Part shown: in pieces, positions 15,804 through 24,747 of the stretch
Position numbering within the stretch: the first letter of the stretch is position 1
Layout of the letters: each line of letters starts with the position of its first letter
Source of the DNA: CALIZF01 sp046292445
GTDB lineage: Bacteria > Pseudomonadota > Alphaproteobacteria > Rhodobacterales > Rhodobacteraceae
DNA length: 64,000 nt
Direction of reading: 5' to 3'
NCBI GenBank assembly: GCA_046292445.1
Contig: JBKBQT010000012.1
Location: 20,844 to 84,843 of the forward strand
The notes under the pieces: model-generated
Databases searched by the model: none
What the model was told of the DNA's origin: nothing
What the model saw: only the letters and a program-made list of their open reading frames with translations
Made by a program: the position numbers and the translations under genes

Positions 15804-16192
15804 CGCATCTTCCAGCCCGCGCGGATCTCGAGGCGCTGCCGGATGGCGCGCCGGCGGCCGGCCCCCTCTACAGCCGTGCCGGGCCGTTCGTCTTCGTCTC
15901 GGGCGTGGCGGCAGGGGAGGGGGCGGATATCCGCGCCCAGACGGCCGCCACCATCGAGGCGCTGCGCGACATCCTGCGGCGGGCGGGCGGCGATCTGGAA
16001 AACCTCGTCGAGGTAACGACCTATCTGGTCAGCATGGGCGATTTCGCCGGCTACAACGATGTCTACAGCCGCTATTTCTCGCCCGAGGGCCCCGCCCGCA
16101 CGACCGTCGCGGTCGAGCGCCTGCCGCGCCCGTCGCAGCTGATCGAGCTGCGCGGGACCGCCTATATCGCCACCAACGGGTCCGACCGATGA
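15800..16192 (+). CDS. RidA-family protein, likely 2-aminomuconate deaminase
   Basis: 130 residues. The first segment GPLYSRAGPFVFVSGVAAGE, the middle LVEVTTYLVSMGDFAGYNDV and the active-site Arg100 in EGPARTTVAVERLPRPSQLI follow the pattern of 2-aminomuconate deaminases. These hydrolyse 2-aminomuconate to 4-oxalocrotonate and ammonia. The position directly before the ring-cleavage dioxygenase genes supports this. It overlaps the preceding Rid gene (ATGA). Compared with enzymes I remember from 2-aminophenol and nitrobenzene pathways it is slightly short at the N-terminus. Confidence 0.8.
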   Translation: MTHLPARADLEALPDGAPAAGPLYSRAGPFVFVSGVAAGEGADIRAQTAATIEALRDILRRAGGDLENLVEVTTYLVSMGDFAGYNDVYSRYFSPEGPARTTVAVERLPRPSQLIELRGTAYIATNGSDR

Positions 16193-16224
16193 CCGTTCGC
16201 CAAGGGGTATGAAAGGGGTTTGAC

Positions 16225-17277
16225 ATGGCCAAAGGGGAAATCGTCGCCGGCTTCATCGCGCCGCATCCGCCGCATCTCGTCTATGGCGAGAACCCGCCCC
16301 AGAACGAGCCGCGCAGCAAGGGCGGGTGGGAACAGCTTCGCTGGGCCTACGAGAAGGTCCGCGAGAGCATCGAGCGGCTCAAGCCCGATGTGCTGCTGGT
16401 CCATTCGCCGCACTGGAACACCCAGCTTGGCCACCATTTCCTCGGCGTGCCGCGGCTTCAGGGCAAGTCGGTCGATCCGATCTTTCCCAATCTCTTCCGC
16501 TACACCTACGACCTGACGGTGGACGTCGAGCTTGCGCAGCTCGCGTCGAAATACGCGCGCGAGCTTGGCCTTGTGTCGAAACTGATGAGCAACCCGAAGT
16601 TCCGGGTGGATTATGGCACCATCACCTCGCTGCACCTTGCGCGGCCGCAATGGGATATCCCGGTGGTCGGCCTGTCGGCCAACAACTCGCCCTATTACCT
16701 CACCACCGAGGAAGGGTTCGAGGAGATGGACCGCCTCGGCAAGGCGACCCGCCGCGCCATCATCGAAAGCGGGCGGCGCGCGGTCCTGCTGTGTTCGGCC
16801 ACGATGAGCCACCGGCATTTCCAGACCGAACCCGACACGCCCGAGGACATGAGCCAGGAACATCCCTATTCGATGGAGATGTACCAATGGGACATGCGCC
16901 TCATCAAGATGATGCGCGAGGGGCGGATGAGCGAGGTGCACAAGCTCCTGCCCGAATTCGTCGAGATTGCCTTTGCCGAATTCAAGGCGGGATCCTTCAC
17001 CTGGATGTTCTCGACCATGGGCTATCCGGAGCTTCCGGGCGAGCTTCTGGGGTTCGGCAATGTCATCGGCACCGGCAATGCGGTCTTCGAATGGGATCTG
17101 ACGAAACACGGCCTTGCCACGCCGGCGGACCAGTGGCGGGGCAGGGTGGCGGGCACGCAGCGCCCCGAGCCGGCGATGGCCGGCGGTTCCTGGGACAGGG
17201 CGCCGGCCTTCGGTGCCGCGCCCGGCATCTTCACCGGCGAGGGGCCCGCGATCGGCGCGCGCCCGCTCAATCGCTGA
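16225..17277 (+). CDS. amnB: 2-aminophenol-type 1,6-dioxygenase, catalytic (beta) subunit
   Basis: 350 residues of the class III (LigB) extradiol dioxygenases. His14 (FIAPHPPHLVYGEN), His63 (LLVHSPHWNTQLGHH) and Glu252 (IAFAEFKAGSFTW) fall one position from the Fe(II) ligands His13, His62 and Glu251 that I recall for the Comamonas aminophenol dioxygenase; SHRH at about 195-198 adds the second-shell His. The enzyme opens 2-aminophenol-like rings next to the hydroxyl group, giving 2-aminomuconate 6-semialdehyde. It is about 45 residues longer than the usual 305, the extra being a Pro/Ala/Gly-rich tail. An AAAGGGG ribosome site precedes the start. The exact ring substituents cannot be read. Confidence 0.9.
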   Translation: MAKGEIVAGFIAPHPPHLVYGENPPQNEPRSKGGWEQLRWAYEKVRESIERLKPDVLLVHSPHWNTQLGHHFLGVPRLQGKSVDPIFPNLFRYTYDLTVDVELAQLASKYARELGLVSKLMSNPKFRVDYGTITSLHLARPQWDIPVVGLSANNSPYYLTTEEGFEEMDRLGKATRRAIIESGRRAVLLCSATMSHRHFQTEPDTPEDMSQEHPYSMEMYQWDMRLIKMMREGRMSEVHKLLPEFVEIAFAEFKAGSFTWMFSTMGYPELPGELLGFGNVIGTGNAVFEWDLTKHGLATPADQWRGRVAGTQRPEPAMAGGSWDRAPAFGAAPGIFTGEGPAIGARPLNR

Positions 17278-17293
17278 CGGGGATGCGCCGCGC

Positions 17294-18109
17294 ATGACCG
17301 TTGTCGCCGCCTATCTCGTGCCCGCCAACCCGCTGCCGCATTTCCGGCCGGACAACCCGCCCTGGGCCGGGCTTGCCGCCGCCTGTCGCGCGATGGGGCG
17401 GTCGCTGTCGGCGGCGCGGCCCGATACGATCCTGCTCTACTCGACGCAGTGGATGGCGGTGCTCGACCAGCTCTGGCAGATGCGGCGGTCCTTCGACGAT
17501 GTGCATGTGGACCAGAACTGGTACGACTACGGCGATCTCGAATACCGCCTGACCTGCGACACCGAACTCGCCGCAGCCTGCATCGAGGGGTCGCGCGAAA
17601 TCGGCATTTCGTCCAAGGGGGTGGATTACGACAAGTTCCCGATCGACACCGGCACCATCGTCGCCAATGCCTTCCTGAACCCGGGCGGGCGCATTCCGCT
17701 GACAATCGGATCGAACAACCTCTACCACAGCTTTGACGAGACGGTGGCGCTGGCCGAGATGGCGGTGGACAAGGCCCGCCGGCTCGGGCGCCGCGTGGCG
17801 GTGGTGGGCGTCGGCGGGCTGTCGGGCTCGATCTTCCGGCACGAGATCGACATCAGCACCGACGGCATCGCCAGCGCCGAGGATGACGCATGGAACCGCA
17901 AGATGCTCGCCCGCATCCAGGCGGGCGGCAGCGCGGCCGAGCTCGGCGCCTTCGCGCAGGACTATGCGAAGGAGGCCAAGGCCGACATGGGGTTCAAGCA
18001 TTTCGCCTGGATCCTCGGCGCCCTCGGGCGGCGGATCGGGGGTGCGCAGATCCATGCCTATGGCGCCACCTACGGCTCGGGCGCCGCGGCGATCGAATTC
18101 CGGGTTTGA
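17294..18109 (+). CDS. amnA: 2-aminophenol-type 1,6-dioxygenase, alpha subunit
   Basis: 271 residues of the LigB superfamily. The typical pieces are PDTILLYSTQWMAVLDQLWQ, the Asp/Tyr-rich DQNWYDYGDLEYRL, DKFPIDTGTIVANAFLN and the end IHAYGATYGSGAAAIEF. In characterised aminophenol dioxygenases this subunit is non-catalytic and pairs with the iron-bearing beta subunit as an alpha2beta2 enzyme. It starts at ATG 17294, 16 bases after the beta gene. A divergent copy of the same domain is fused to the permease encoded at 22780-24747. Confidence 0.88.
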   Translation: MTVVAAYLVPANPLPHFRPDNPPWAGLAAACRAMGRSLSAARPDTILLYSTQWMAVLDQLWQMRRSFDDVHVDQNWYDYGDLEYRLTCDTELAAACIEGSREIGISSKGVDYDKFPIDTGTIVANAFLNPGGRIPLTIGSNNLYHSFDETVALAEMAVDKARRLGRRVAVVGVGGLSGSIFRHEIDISTDGIASAEDDAWNRKMLARIQAGGSAAELGAFAQDYAKEAKADMGFKHFAWILGALGRRIGGAQIHAYGATYGSGAAAIEFRV

Positions 18110-18140
18110 CAACGACAAACGGCTGACAGGGAGACGGACA

Positions 18141-19379
18141 ATGCGATTGAGGGGACTGGGACTGACCGTGGCGGTGCTGGCACTGACCGCCGGGGCCGCT
18201 GCCGCACAGGAATGCGTCGTCAAGGTCGGGCGCGTGGTGCCGATGACCGGACCGCTGGTGGACATGGGCCGCGAGACGCCCTGGGTTGACGACCACAAGA
18301 TCGCCCAGCTCGAGGGCGGCATGCTCGCGGTCGGCGACCAGATGTGCAAGATCGAGTATCGCATCTACGATTCGCGCGGGACGGCCGCCGGATCGGCCGA
18401 GGCGGCGCAGGCGGCGATCCTGAATGACCAGGTCGATGTGCTCATGGCCCAGGGCACGCCAGACACGACCAATGCGCCCTCGGACCTCTGCGAGCGGTAC
18501 GGCATCCCCTGCATCACCTCGAACACGCCGATCGAGGCCTGGCTCTTCGGGCCCGACGGCAAGCCCAAGGACTATAAAAGCACGTTCCACTTCTTCTTTG
18601 GCGTGCCCGATCTCGTGACCAACCATATCGGGATGATCAAGTCGCTGCCAGGCGGGTTCAACGGCAACATCGGGTTCCTCTACCCCAACGATCCCGACGG
18701 CGTCGTGTTCGCCTCGATCTTCACCCCCGCCTTCGAGGCGAACGGGTGGAAGAATGTCGATCCGGGGCGCTTCGAGCAGGGCCTGCCCGATTTTTCGGCC
18801 ATCATCAACCAGTTCAAGCGCAACCGCGTCGAGGTGGTGACGGGCGTTCTCGCCCCGCCGGACCTGCAGAGCTACCTGCAGCAGGCCGCGCAGCTCGGCT
18901 TCAAGCCCAAGATGTACATCATCGACAAGGGCACGGGTTACCCCGAGCCGATGCGCGCCCTCGGCGATTTCGGGATCGACATCCTGAGCGTCAACTTCTG
19001 GTCCCCGGCCTTCCCCGGCGAATCGAAGTTCGGCGGCTATACCGGGCAGGGGCTGGTCGATGCCTATCAGTCGCAGAACCCCGGCAAGCTCTACTCGCCG
19101 CCGCTGGCCTGGACGGACGCGAGCTATGACGTGCTCTTCGATGCCCTGCAGCGGGCCGGCAGCAAGGATCGCGCGGCGCTGATCGCGGCGCTGGCCGAGA
19201 CCGACCTGATGACCGTCACCGGGCGCGTGAAGTTCAACGATCAGAACTACTCGGTCGCGCCGCTCGGCGGCGCGCAGTGGCAGCGCAATGCGGCGGGCGA
19301 TCTGGTGAAGGAAAACGTCTTCAACGAGGTCTATCCCGAGGTGGCCAAGACCGCCGAGATGCGTCTGTTCCAGCAATAG
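18141..19379 (+). CDS. Branched-chain-amino-acid-type ABC transporter substrate-binding protein
   Basis: 412 residues with a clear signal peptide (MRLRGLGLTVAVLALTAGAAAA) and a Peripla_BP_6-type fold (VKVGRVVPMTGPLVDMGRET at the start; ILNDQVDVLMAQGTPDTTNA; GNIGFLYPNDPDGVVFASIF). The ribosome site AGGGAGA precedes ATG 18141. This family binds amino acids but also many aromatic acids, amides and urea, so a ligand matching the aminophenol-type enzymes around it is likely. It is the periplasmic component for the permeases at 21854-24747. Confidence 0.9.
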   Translation: MRLRGLGLTVAVLALTAGAAAAQECVVKVGRVVPMTGPLVDMGRETPWVDDHKIAQLEGGMLAVGDQMCKIEYRIYDSRGTAAGSAEAAQAAILNDQVDVLMAQGTPDTTNAPSDLCERYGIPCITSNTPIEAWLFGPDGKPKDYKSTFHFFFGVPDLVTNHIGMIKSLPGGFNGNIGFLYPNDPDGVVFASIFTPAFEANGWKNVDPGRFEQGLPDFSAIINQFKRNRVEVVTGVLAPPDLQSYLQQAAQLGFKPKMYIIDKGTGYPEPMRALGDFGIDILSVNFWSPAFPGESKFGGYTGQGLVDAYQSQNPGKLYSPPLAWTDASYDVLFDALQRAGSKDRAALIAALAETDLMTVTGRVKFNDQNYSVAPLGGAQWQRNAAGDLVKENVFNEVYPEVAKTAEMRLFQQ

Positions 19380-19439
19380 TCACCGTCAACGGCGCCGGGC
19401 CGCGATCGGTCCGGCGCCCCCGTCCGGCAGTCGTCCAGC

Positions 19440-20363
19440 ATGCTCTTTCGCGATTTCAAGACCCAGAAGGCGCTGGACGAGGCCTATGACGTCGAGGGCT
19501 CGGTCCCCGATTTCATGGTCTATGCCCGTCAGTATACCGCGGCCAGCGAGGCCGCCCGGCGTGACCTGCGCCATGCGGCCGGCGTGCGCTACGGCGAGAC
19601 GCTGGCCGAATATGCCGACATCTTTCCGGCGGCGAACCCCGGGGCGCCGGTGCTGATCTTTGTCCACGGCGGCTATTGGCGGATCCTGTCGGCGCGCGAA
19701 TTCTCGTTCGTCGCCAGCGGTTTCGTGCCCTCCGGCGTGACGGTCGTCGTGGCCAACTACGACCTCTGCCCCGCCGTCACCATCCCCGAGATCGCGCGCC
19801 AGATGCGCGCGCTCACCGCCTGGTGCGTGCGCAACATCGCGCGGTTCAACGGCGATGCGGAAAACATCACCGTCTGCGGCCATTCGGCGGGCGGGCACCT
19901 TGCCGCGATGTGCGCCCTGACCGACTGGGCCGGGCGCTATGGCCTGCCGGCGCGCACCGTGCGGGCCATCGTGCCGATCAGCGGGCTCTTCGACCTCGAG
20001 CCGATCGCGCTCACCTTCCTGCAGCCCGACCTGCGCATCACCCCCCGCGACATCGCCGAGGCGAGCCCGCAGCGCCTTATGGCGCGGTCGCCTGCGCGGA
20101 TGCTCATCACCTGGGGCAGCGACGAATCGCGCGAATTCTACCGCCATTCCGAGGAATTCCGCGCCGGCTGGGAGGCGAAGGGAAACCGCGCCGCGTTGTT
20201 CCCGCAACTGGGGCGCAACCATTTCACCGCCATCACCGACCTGGGCGATGCGGACGCGCCGCTGACCCGCGCGATCCTCGACGTGATGGACCACCGCCCG
20301 CGCATCGCACCCCCGCGCGGCGGGATCGACCGGCGGCTCTTTCCCAGCGGGGCGCGGGGATGA
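19440..20363 (+). CDS. Alpha/beta hydrolase resembling arylformamidase
   Basis: 307 residues. The oxyanion motif HGGYW (76-80), the nucleophile elbow GHSAGG with Ser149, and a late His (GRNHFTAITDL) give a complete serine hydrolase set. HGGYW is the hallmark of kynurenine-formamidase-like hydrolases. In this locus it may remove a formyl or other acyl group from an aminophenol nitrogen before ring cleavage, or hydrolyse a related ester or amide. It lies between the binding protein and the ABC ATPases and overlaps the next gene by 4 bases, so it belongs to the same operon. No signal peptide; cytoplasmic. Confidence 0.82.
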   Translation: MLFRDFKTQKALDEAYDVEGSVPDFMVYARQYTAASEAARRDLRHAAGVRYGETLAEYADIFPAANPGAPVLIFVHGGYWRILSAREFSFVASGFVPSGVTVVVANYDLCPAVTIPEIARQMRALTAWCVRNIARFNGDAENITVCGHSAGGHLAAMCALTDWAGRYGLPARTVRAIVPISGLFDLEPIALTFLQPDLRITPRDIAEASPQRLMARSPARMLITWGSDESREFYRHSEEFRAGWEAKGNRAALFPQLGRNHFTAITDLGDADAPLTRAILDVMDHRPRIAPPRGGIDRRLFPSGARG

Positions 20364-21076
20364 CTGCATTGCTCGAGGCCCGCGGGCTCAACAAGGCCTT
20401 CGGCGCCGTCCGCATCGCCGAGGACATCAGCTTTGACGTCCCCGAGGGCGAGGTGGTCGGCATCATCGGGCCGAACGGCGCGGGCAAGACGACGCTGTTT
20501 GGCCTGCTGGCGGGGACCGTCCCGCTCGATTCCGGGCAGATCCTCTTTGCCGGGCGCGATGTGACGCCGCTGCCGACGCACCGGCGCGCACGGATGGGGA
20601 TCGTGCGGACCTACCAGATCCCGCGACCCTTCACCCATATGACAGTGCGGGAAAACCTTGCCGTCGCCGCGGTCTTTGCCGGCCAGCTCGAAGAGGCGGA
20701 AAGCGGCGAATGGGTGGACGAGGTGCTGGCCTTCACCGGCCTTGTGCGCGAGCGCGACATGCTGGCGGGCAAGCTGCCGCTTCTGGGGCGCAAGCGGCAC
20801 GAGCTTGCCCGCGCGCTCGCCACCCGCCCCAGCCTCCTCTTGATCGACGAGGTAGCGGCGGGCCTGACCGACGCCGAGGTGGACGACTTCATCGACCTCG
20901 TCGCGCGGATCAAGGGCGCCGGGATCACCGTCGTCTGGATCGAGCATGTGATGAAGACGATGCTGCGCGCGACCGACCGCCTGCTGGCGCTGGCCGGCGG
21001 GCGGATCATCGCGCAGGGCCCGCCGCAGGATGTCATCCGATCGCCCGAGGTGCAGCGTGTCTACCTTGGTGCGTAA
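20360..21076 (+). CDS. LivG-type ABC transporter ATPase
   Basis: 238 residues. Walker A is intact (GPNGAGKTT), as are the Q loop (RTYQIPRPF), Walker B (SLLLIDE) and the switch His (WIEHVM). The signature motif is not LSGGQ; the matching place reads KLPLLGRKRHELARALATRP, a variation seen in part of the LivG branch. The Walker B follow-up is IDEVAAGL and not IDEPxxGL. It forms a heterodimer with the ATPase encoded next. The start overlaps the hydrolase stop (ATGA). Confidence 0.9.
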   Translation: MTALLEARGLNKAFGAVRIAEDISFDVPEGEVVGIIGPNGAGKTTLFGLLAGTVPLDSGQILFAGRDVTPLPTHRRARMGIVRTYQIPRPFTHMTVRENLAVAAVFAGQLEEAESGEWVDEVLAFTGLVRERDMLAGKLPLLGRKRHELARALATRPSLLLIDEVAAGLTDAEVDDFIDLVARIKGAGITVVWIEHVMKTMLRATDRLLALAGGRIIAQGPPQDVIRSPEVQRVYLGA

Positions 21077-21854
21077 GGGCAACCTGTTCTCCAAGCCCGG
21101 GCGCGAGGGGCGGTATCCGATCCTGACCGTCGATGGCCTGTCGGCCTGGTATGGCGAGCTGCGGGCGCTCTACGACATCAGCTTTACCGCCAATCCCGGC
21201 GAGGTCGTGTCGGTCATCGGCGCCAACGGGGCGGGAAAATCAACGCTTCTGCGCGCCATCACAGGCATGATGAACCAGGGCGCGAAGGCGCGGATCGAGG
21301 GGCGGATCGAATGCCAGGGGCGGCGGCTCGACAAGCTTGCGACCGAAAGGATCGTCGACAGCGGCGTGACCATGGTCCCCGAGGGGCGGATGCTGTTCCA
21401 GCGGATGACGGTCGCCGAGAACCTTCTGGTCGGCGCGCATCTGCCCCGGGCCCGCGAACGGGCAGCGGCGCGGCTGGACGAGATCTATGCCTTCTTCCCC
21501 CGCCTCGCCGAACGCCGCAACCAGCCCGTCAGCCAGATGTCGGGGGGCGAGCAGCAGATGGTCGCCATCGGCCGCGCGCTGATGTCCGAGCCGGCGGTGA
21601 TCCTTTTCGACGAGCTCTCGCTCGGCCTCGCGCCGATCGTCGTTGATGACATCTATCGGCAGGTCCGCGCGATCAACGCCGGCGGGGTGACCTGCGTGGT
21701 GATCGAGCAGGACATGAAGCGCGCGCTGGCCGTGGCCGATCATGTGCTGGTGATGCTCGAGGGGCGCATCGTGCTCGACGGCGCGCCGGACAGGCTGTCG
21801 GCGGCCGAGATCACGGATGCCTATTTCGGCACGCGCCACGGCGGGGGAAACTGA
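21057..21854 (+). CDS. LivF-type ABC transporter ATPase
   Basis: 265 residues from GTG 21057, chosen for GAGG at 21047-21050. An ATG at 21030 gives a longer overlap with the upstream gene and has no ribosome site at a useful distance. Walker A (GANGAGKST), signature (MSGGEQQ), Walker B (AVILFDE) and switch His region (CVVIEQDMKRAL) are all present. It carries about 15 residues more at the N-terminus than usual LivF proteins. It pairs with the preceding ATPase to power import by the LivH/LivM-type permeases that follow. Confidence 0.88.
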   Translation: MSTLVRKGNLFSKPGREGRYPILTVDGLSAWYGELRALYDISFTANPGEVVSVIGANGAGKSTLLRAITGMMNQGAKARIEGRIECQGRRLDKLATERIVDSGVTMVPEGRMLFQRMTVAENLLVGAHLPRARERAAARLDEIYAFFPRLAERRNQPVSQMSGGEQQMVAIGRALMSEPAVILFDELSLGLAPIVVDDIYRQVRAINAGGVTCVVIEQDMKRALAVADHVLVMLEGRIVLDGAPDRLSAAEITDAYFGTRHGGGN

Positions 21855-22783
21855 TGGACCCGGGTTTCGACGAGGCGCTCTACTGGACGCTGATCGACCT
21901 TGCCAATGCGTTCCTGACGGGCACGTTCATCGGCGGATATTACGCGATCCTGTCGATCGGTCTTGCGCTGTCCTTCGGGGTGATGCGGCTGGTGAACCTC
22001 GCCCATGGCGAGTTCCTGATCGTCGGGGCCTATCTTTCCGCGGTGATCCTCCAGGTGCTGCCGATCCCGACATTCCTCGTGCTGGTGTTCGTGGTGCCGA
22101 TCATGTTCGGCATCGGTTACGGCTTGCAGCGTTTCCTGCTCAACCGCGTGTCGGTGCAGGCGATGGAGCGGCGGGGGATGTCGGCGAATTTCGGGCTGAT
22201 GGCGCCGATCCTGGTCACCTTCGGGCTGGGCATCTTCATCTCGCACGGCCTGCTCGCGATCTTTTCGTCCGATTCCATGACGATCCGCAATTCGCTGGCC
22301 TTCTCGGCGGTGCGGCTGTCGTCCGATCTGTCGGTGTCGCTGCTGCGGGTGATCTTCTTTGGCGTGGCCATCCTGCTCCTGATCCTCCTGCATCTGTTCC
22401 TGCGGCATACGGCGACGGGCCGGGCGATCCGCGCGGCGTCCGACAACCCCACCTATGCCGCCCTGATGGGCATCCGGACCGAGCATGTGTTCGCCGTCGC
22501 GCTCGGCCTGTCGCTGGCCATCAGCGGGGTCGCGGGGTTCATGATCGGCATGACGCGGACCTTCCAGCCCTTCGACGGGCCGCAGTTCATCCTGATCGCC
22601 TTCGGCGTGGTCATCATCGGGGGGATGAACTCCATCGTCGGCAGCCTGATCGGCGGCGTCCTGCTCGGCATCGTGCAGGTGCTGGCGGGGACGTATTTCG
22701 GCCCCTCGGCACAGCTCGTGGGCGGCTACATGCTCGTGCTGGCGGTGCTTGCGTTCTTCCGCGAGGGGCTGTTCGCGCGATGA
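21854..22783 (+). CDS. LivH-type ABC transporter permease
   Basis: 309 residues with about eight membrane helices and the family segment LSIGLALSFGVMRLVNLAHG near residues 34-53, then IRAASDNPTYAALMGIRTEH as the ATPase coupling region and FGVVIIGGMNSIVGSLIGGV near the end. The start touches the ATPase stop and the end overlaps the next permease (ATGA). It forms the transmembrane channel with the LivM-type half. Confidence 0.92.
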   Translation: MDPGFDEALYWTLIDLANAFLTGTFIGGYYAILSIGLALSFGVMRLVNLAHGEFLIVGAYLSAVILQVLPIPTFLVLVFVVPIMFGIGYGLQRFLLNRVSVQAMERRGMSANFGLMAPILVTFGLGIFISHGLLAIFSSDSMTIRNSLAFSAVRLSSDLSVSLLRVIFFGVAILLLILLHLFLRHTATGRAIRAASDNPTYAALMGIRTEHVFAVALGLSLAISGVAGFMIGMTRTFQPFDGPQFILIAFGVVIIGGMNSIVGSLIGGVLLGIVQVLAGTYFGPSAQLVGGYMLVLAVLAFFREGLFAR

Positions 22784-24747
22784 TCGGGCAGGCGCTGGCA
22801 GCCGCATCGGATCGCCGCGTCGCGCCCTGGCTGGTCGCGGCGCTGCTGGCGGTGCTGGTGGCCTTCCCGTGGATCGCGGGGGAGGGCGGGCGGTATTACA
22901 CCGTCCTGCTGATGACGGTGTTCATCTTTGCCACGCTCGGCCATGCCTGGAACCTGCTGGCGGGGTTCTGCGGCCTCTTGTCCTTCGGGCTTCAGGTCTA
23001 TGTCGGGCTCGCGGGCTTCACGGTGGCGATCCTGAACTACTACGCGGGCGTCAACGTCTGGTGGGCGATGATCCTGAGCATCGTCGTCACCGCCGCCTTC
23101 GCGCTGGTGCAGGCCGTGCCGCTGTCGGAACAGCACGGGCGGCGCAACACCTGGATCGGGGTCGGGGTCGCGCTGGTGCTGTGGATGATCTACGAGGCGA
23201 TCATCCTGTGGAACCCCGGCGCCGACATCTTCGGCGGCAGCTATATCCGGCGGGTCATCATCCTGTTCCTCATCTTCCTCGGGGCGCTGCCGCTCTTGAA
23301 GCTGCAGGGCGCCTATTTCGCCGTCGCGACCTGGCTCATCGCCTCTGCCGTCGCCTCGATCTTCAACGAATGGCGGGTGGTCGGTGCCGGCGGGGGCATG
23401 AACATCGCCAATGCGACGACGATCAACGGGCGGTATTACGCCGGGCTGATCCTCGTGGTTCTGGCGACCGCCGTGGTGTGGTGGCTGCTGCGCAGCCGCT
23501 ATGGCCGGGCGCTCACCGCCGTGCGCGACGACGAAGAGGCGGCAACGGCGATCGGCATCGACATCCGCGGCATCAAGACGATGGTGTTCCTGATCTCGGC
23601 GCCGATGGCCGGGCTTGCCGCGGCGCTCCACTATATCGACCAGGTGACGATCACGCCGCCCGATGCATTCCACATCCGCTGGTCGGCCTATGCGGTGTTC
23701 ATCGTGGTGGCCGGCGGGATGGGCACCCTTGTCGGGCCGATCATCGGGGCGGTGCTGTTCATCATCGTGCAGCGGTTCCTCGTCGGCTTCTGGGGCGGGG
23801 GCGATCTGACGCTGGGGATCGCGGCGGTGCTGCTGATCCTGCTGCTGCCGCGCGGGATTGCCGGCTGGCTCGACGATCTGCGCGGCGCGGCGGTCGGGCG
23901 GTCGGCCGGCATGCCGCGCCTCGGGCTGCTGCCGCCGGTGCGGCCCGGGGCCATCGTTTCGGCCAGCCTGCTGCCGTCCAGCCCCGCGCTGCACCTGCTG
24001 CCCGGCACGCCCGACTGGCAGGGCCTGCGCGCGGCGGTGCGGACCGTTGCCGGCCGGATCGCCAAGGCGCGGCCCGACACGCTTGTCCTGCTGACCGCCG
24101 CCCGGCCGGCCCGGGCGGCCCTGTCGCCCGGATCGCGGGCGCGCGTGACCGGCCGCTACCGCGACCCCGCCCTTGCCGCCTTCGGCGACATCCCGCTCGA
24201 CATCCGGCTCGACCAGCCGCTGGCCCGCGCGCTGGCCGCGGCGGGCCTTGCGCCGCGCCGCGCGCCCGATGCCGCGGCGATGGGCGCGGGCGGCGTGGCG
24301 GCGGCGCTGGCCGCGATCGATCCCGGGGGGCGGTTCCGCGTGGTCGTTCTCGACCTTGGCGGCCTCGCGCCGCTCGAGGCCGCGGCGGCCGGGCAGGCCG
24401 TCGCGCGCGTCGTGCGCGAGACGGGGCGGCGGGTGTCGCTCGTCGGGCTCGGCGGGCTGTCGCGATCGGCCGCCCCGGTCGAGGTCGCGGGCGATCCCGG
24501 GCGGCTGGCGGGGGCCGAGGACGATCTGGCCAACCGCACGTTGCTCGGCTGGCTCGAACAGGGCGACCTGCTGGCCCTCGGGCGCGGCCTGCCCGAAGTC
24601 GCGACGGCGGCGGGGATCGAGGGCGGCGGGGCCGTGCTTGCCGCGCTCGAGGCTGCGCTGCCCGGACCGGCCGAGGTGCTGGCCTATGGTGCGGTCTTCG
24701 GCGCCGGGGCCGCGGTGACGGATCAACAGGCGGAGGGCCGGGCATGA
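22780..24747 (+). CDS. LivM-type permease fused to an aminophenol-dioxygenase alpha-subunit-like domain
   Basis: 655 residues in one frame. Residues 1 to about 370 are a full LivM permease (NLLAGFCGLLSFGLQVYVGL; coupling helix ALTAVRDDEEAATAIGIDIR; end LLLPRGIAGWLDDL). From about 378 the frame continues into a LigB-type domain. This parallels AmnA of the same locus: ARPDTLVLLTAARP (AmnA ARPDTILLYSTQWM), GRRVSLVGLGGLS (GRRVAVVGVGGLS), AEDDLANRTLLGWL (AEDDAWNRKMLARI) and AYGAVFGAGAAV (AYGATYGSGAAA). No stop separates the halves. An in-frame ATG at 23911 could give a separate second product, but its ribosome site is weak. The extra domain would face the cytoplasm, tethering a dioxygenase-like module to the importer. 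Confidence 0.88.
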   Translation: MIGQALAAASDRRVAPWLVAALLAVLVAFPWIAGEGGRYYTVLLMTVFIFATLGHAWNLLAGFCGLLSFGLQVYVGLAGFTVAILNYYAGVNVWWAMILSIVVTAAFALVQAVPLSEQHGRRNTWIGVGVALVLWMIYEAIILWNPGADIFGGSYIRRVIILFLIFLGALPLLKLQGAYFAVATWLIASAVASIFNEWRVVGAGGGMNIANATTINGRYYAGLILVVLATAVVWWLLRSRYGRALTAVRDDEEAATAIGIDIRGIKTMVFLISAPMAGLAAALHYIDQVTITPPDAFHIRWSAYAVFIVVAGGMGTLVGPIIGAVLFIIVQRFLVGFWGGGDLTLGIAAVLLILLLPRGIAGWLDDLRGAAVGRSAGMPRLGLLPPVRPGAIVSASLLPSSPALHLLPGTPDWQGLRAAVRTVAGRIAKARPDTLVLLTAARPARAALSPGSRARVTGRYRDPALAAFGDIPLDIRLDQPLARALAAAGLAPRRAPDAAAMGAGGVAAALAAIDPGGRFRVVVLDLGGLAPLEAAAAGQAVARVVRETGRRVSLVGLGGLSRSAAPVEVAGDPGRLAGAEDDLANRTLLGWLEQGDLLALGRGLPEVATAAGIEGGGAVLAALEAALPGPAEVLAYGAVFGAGAAVTDQQAEGRA

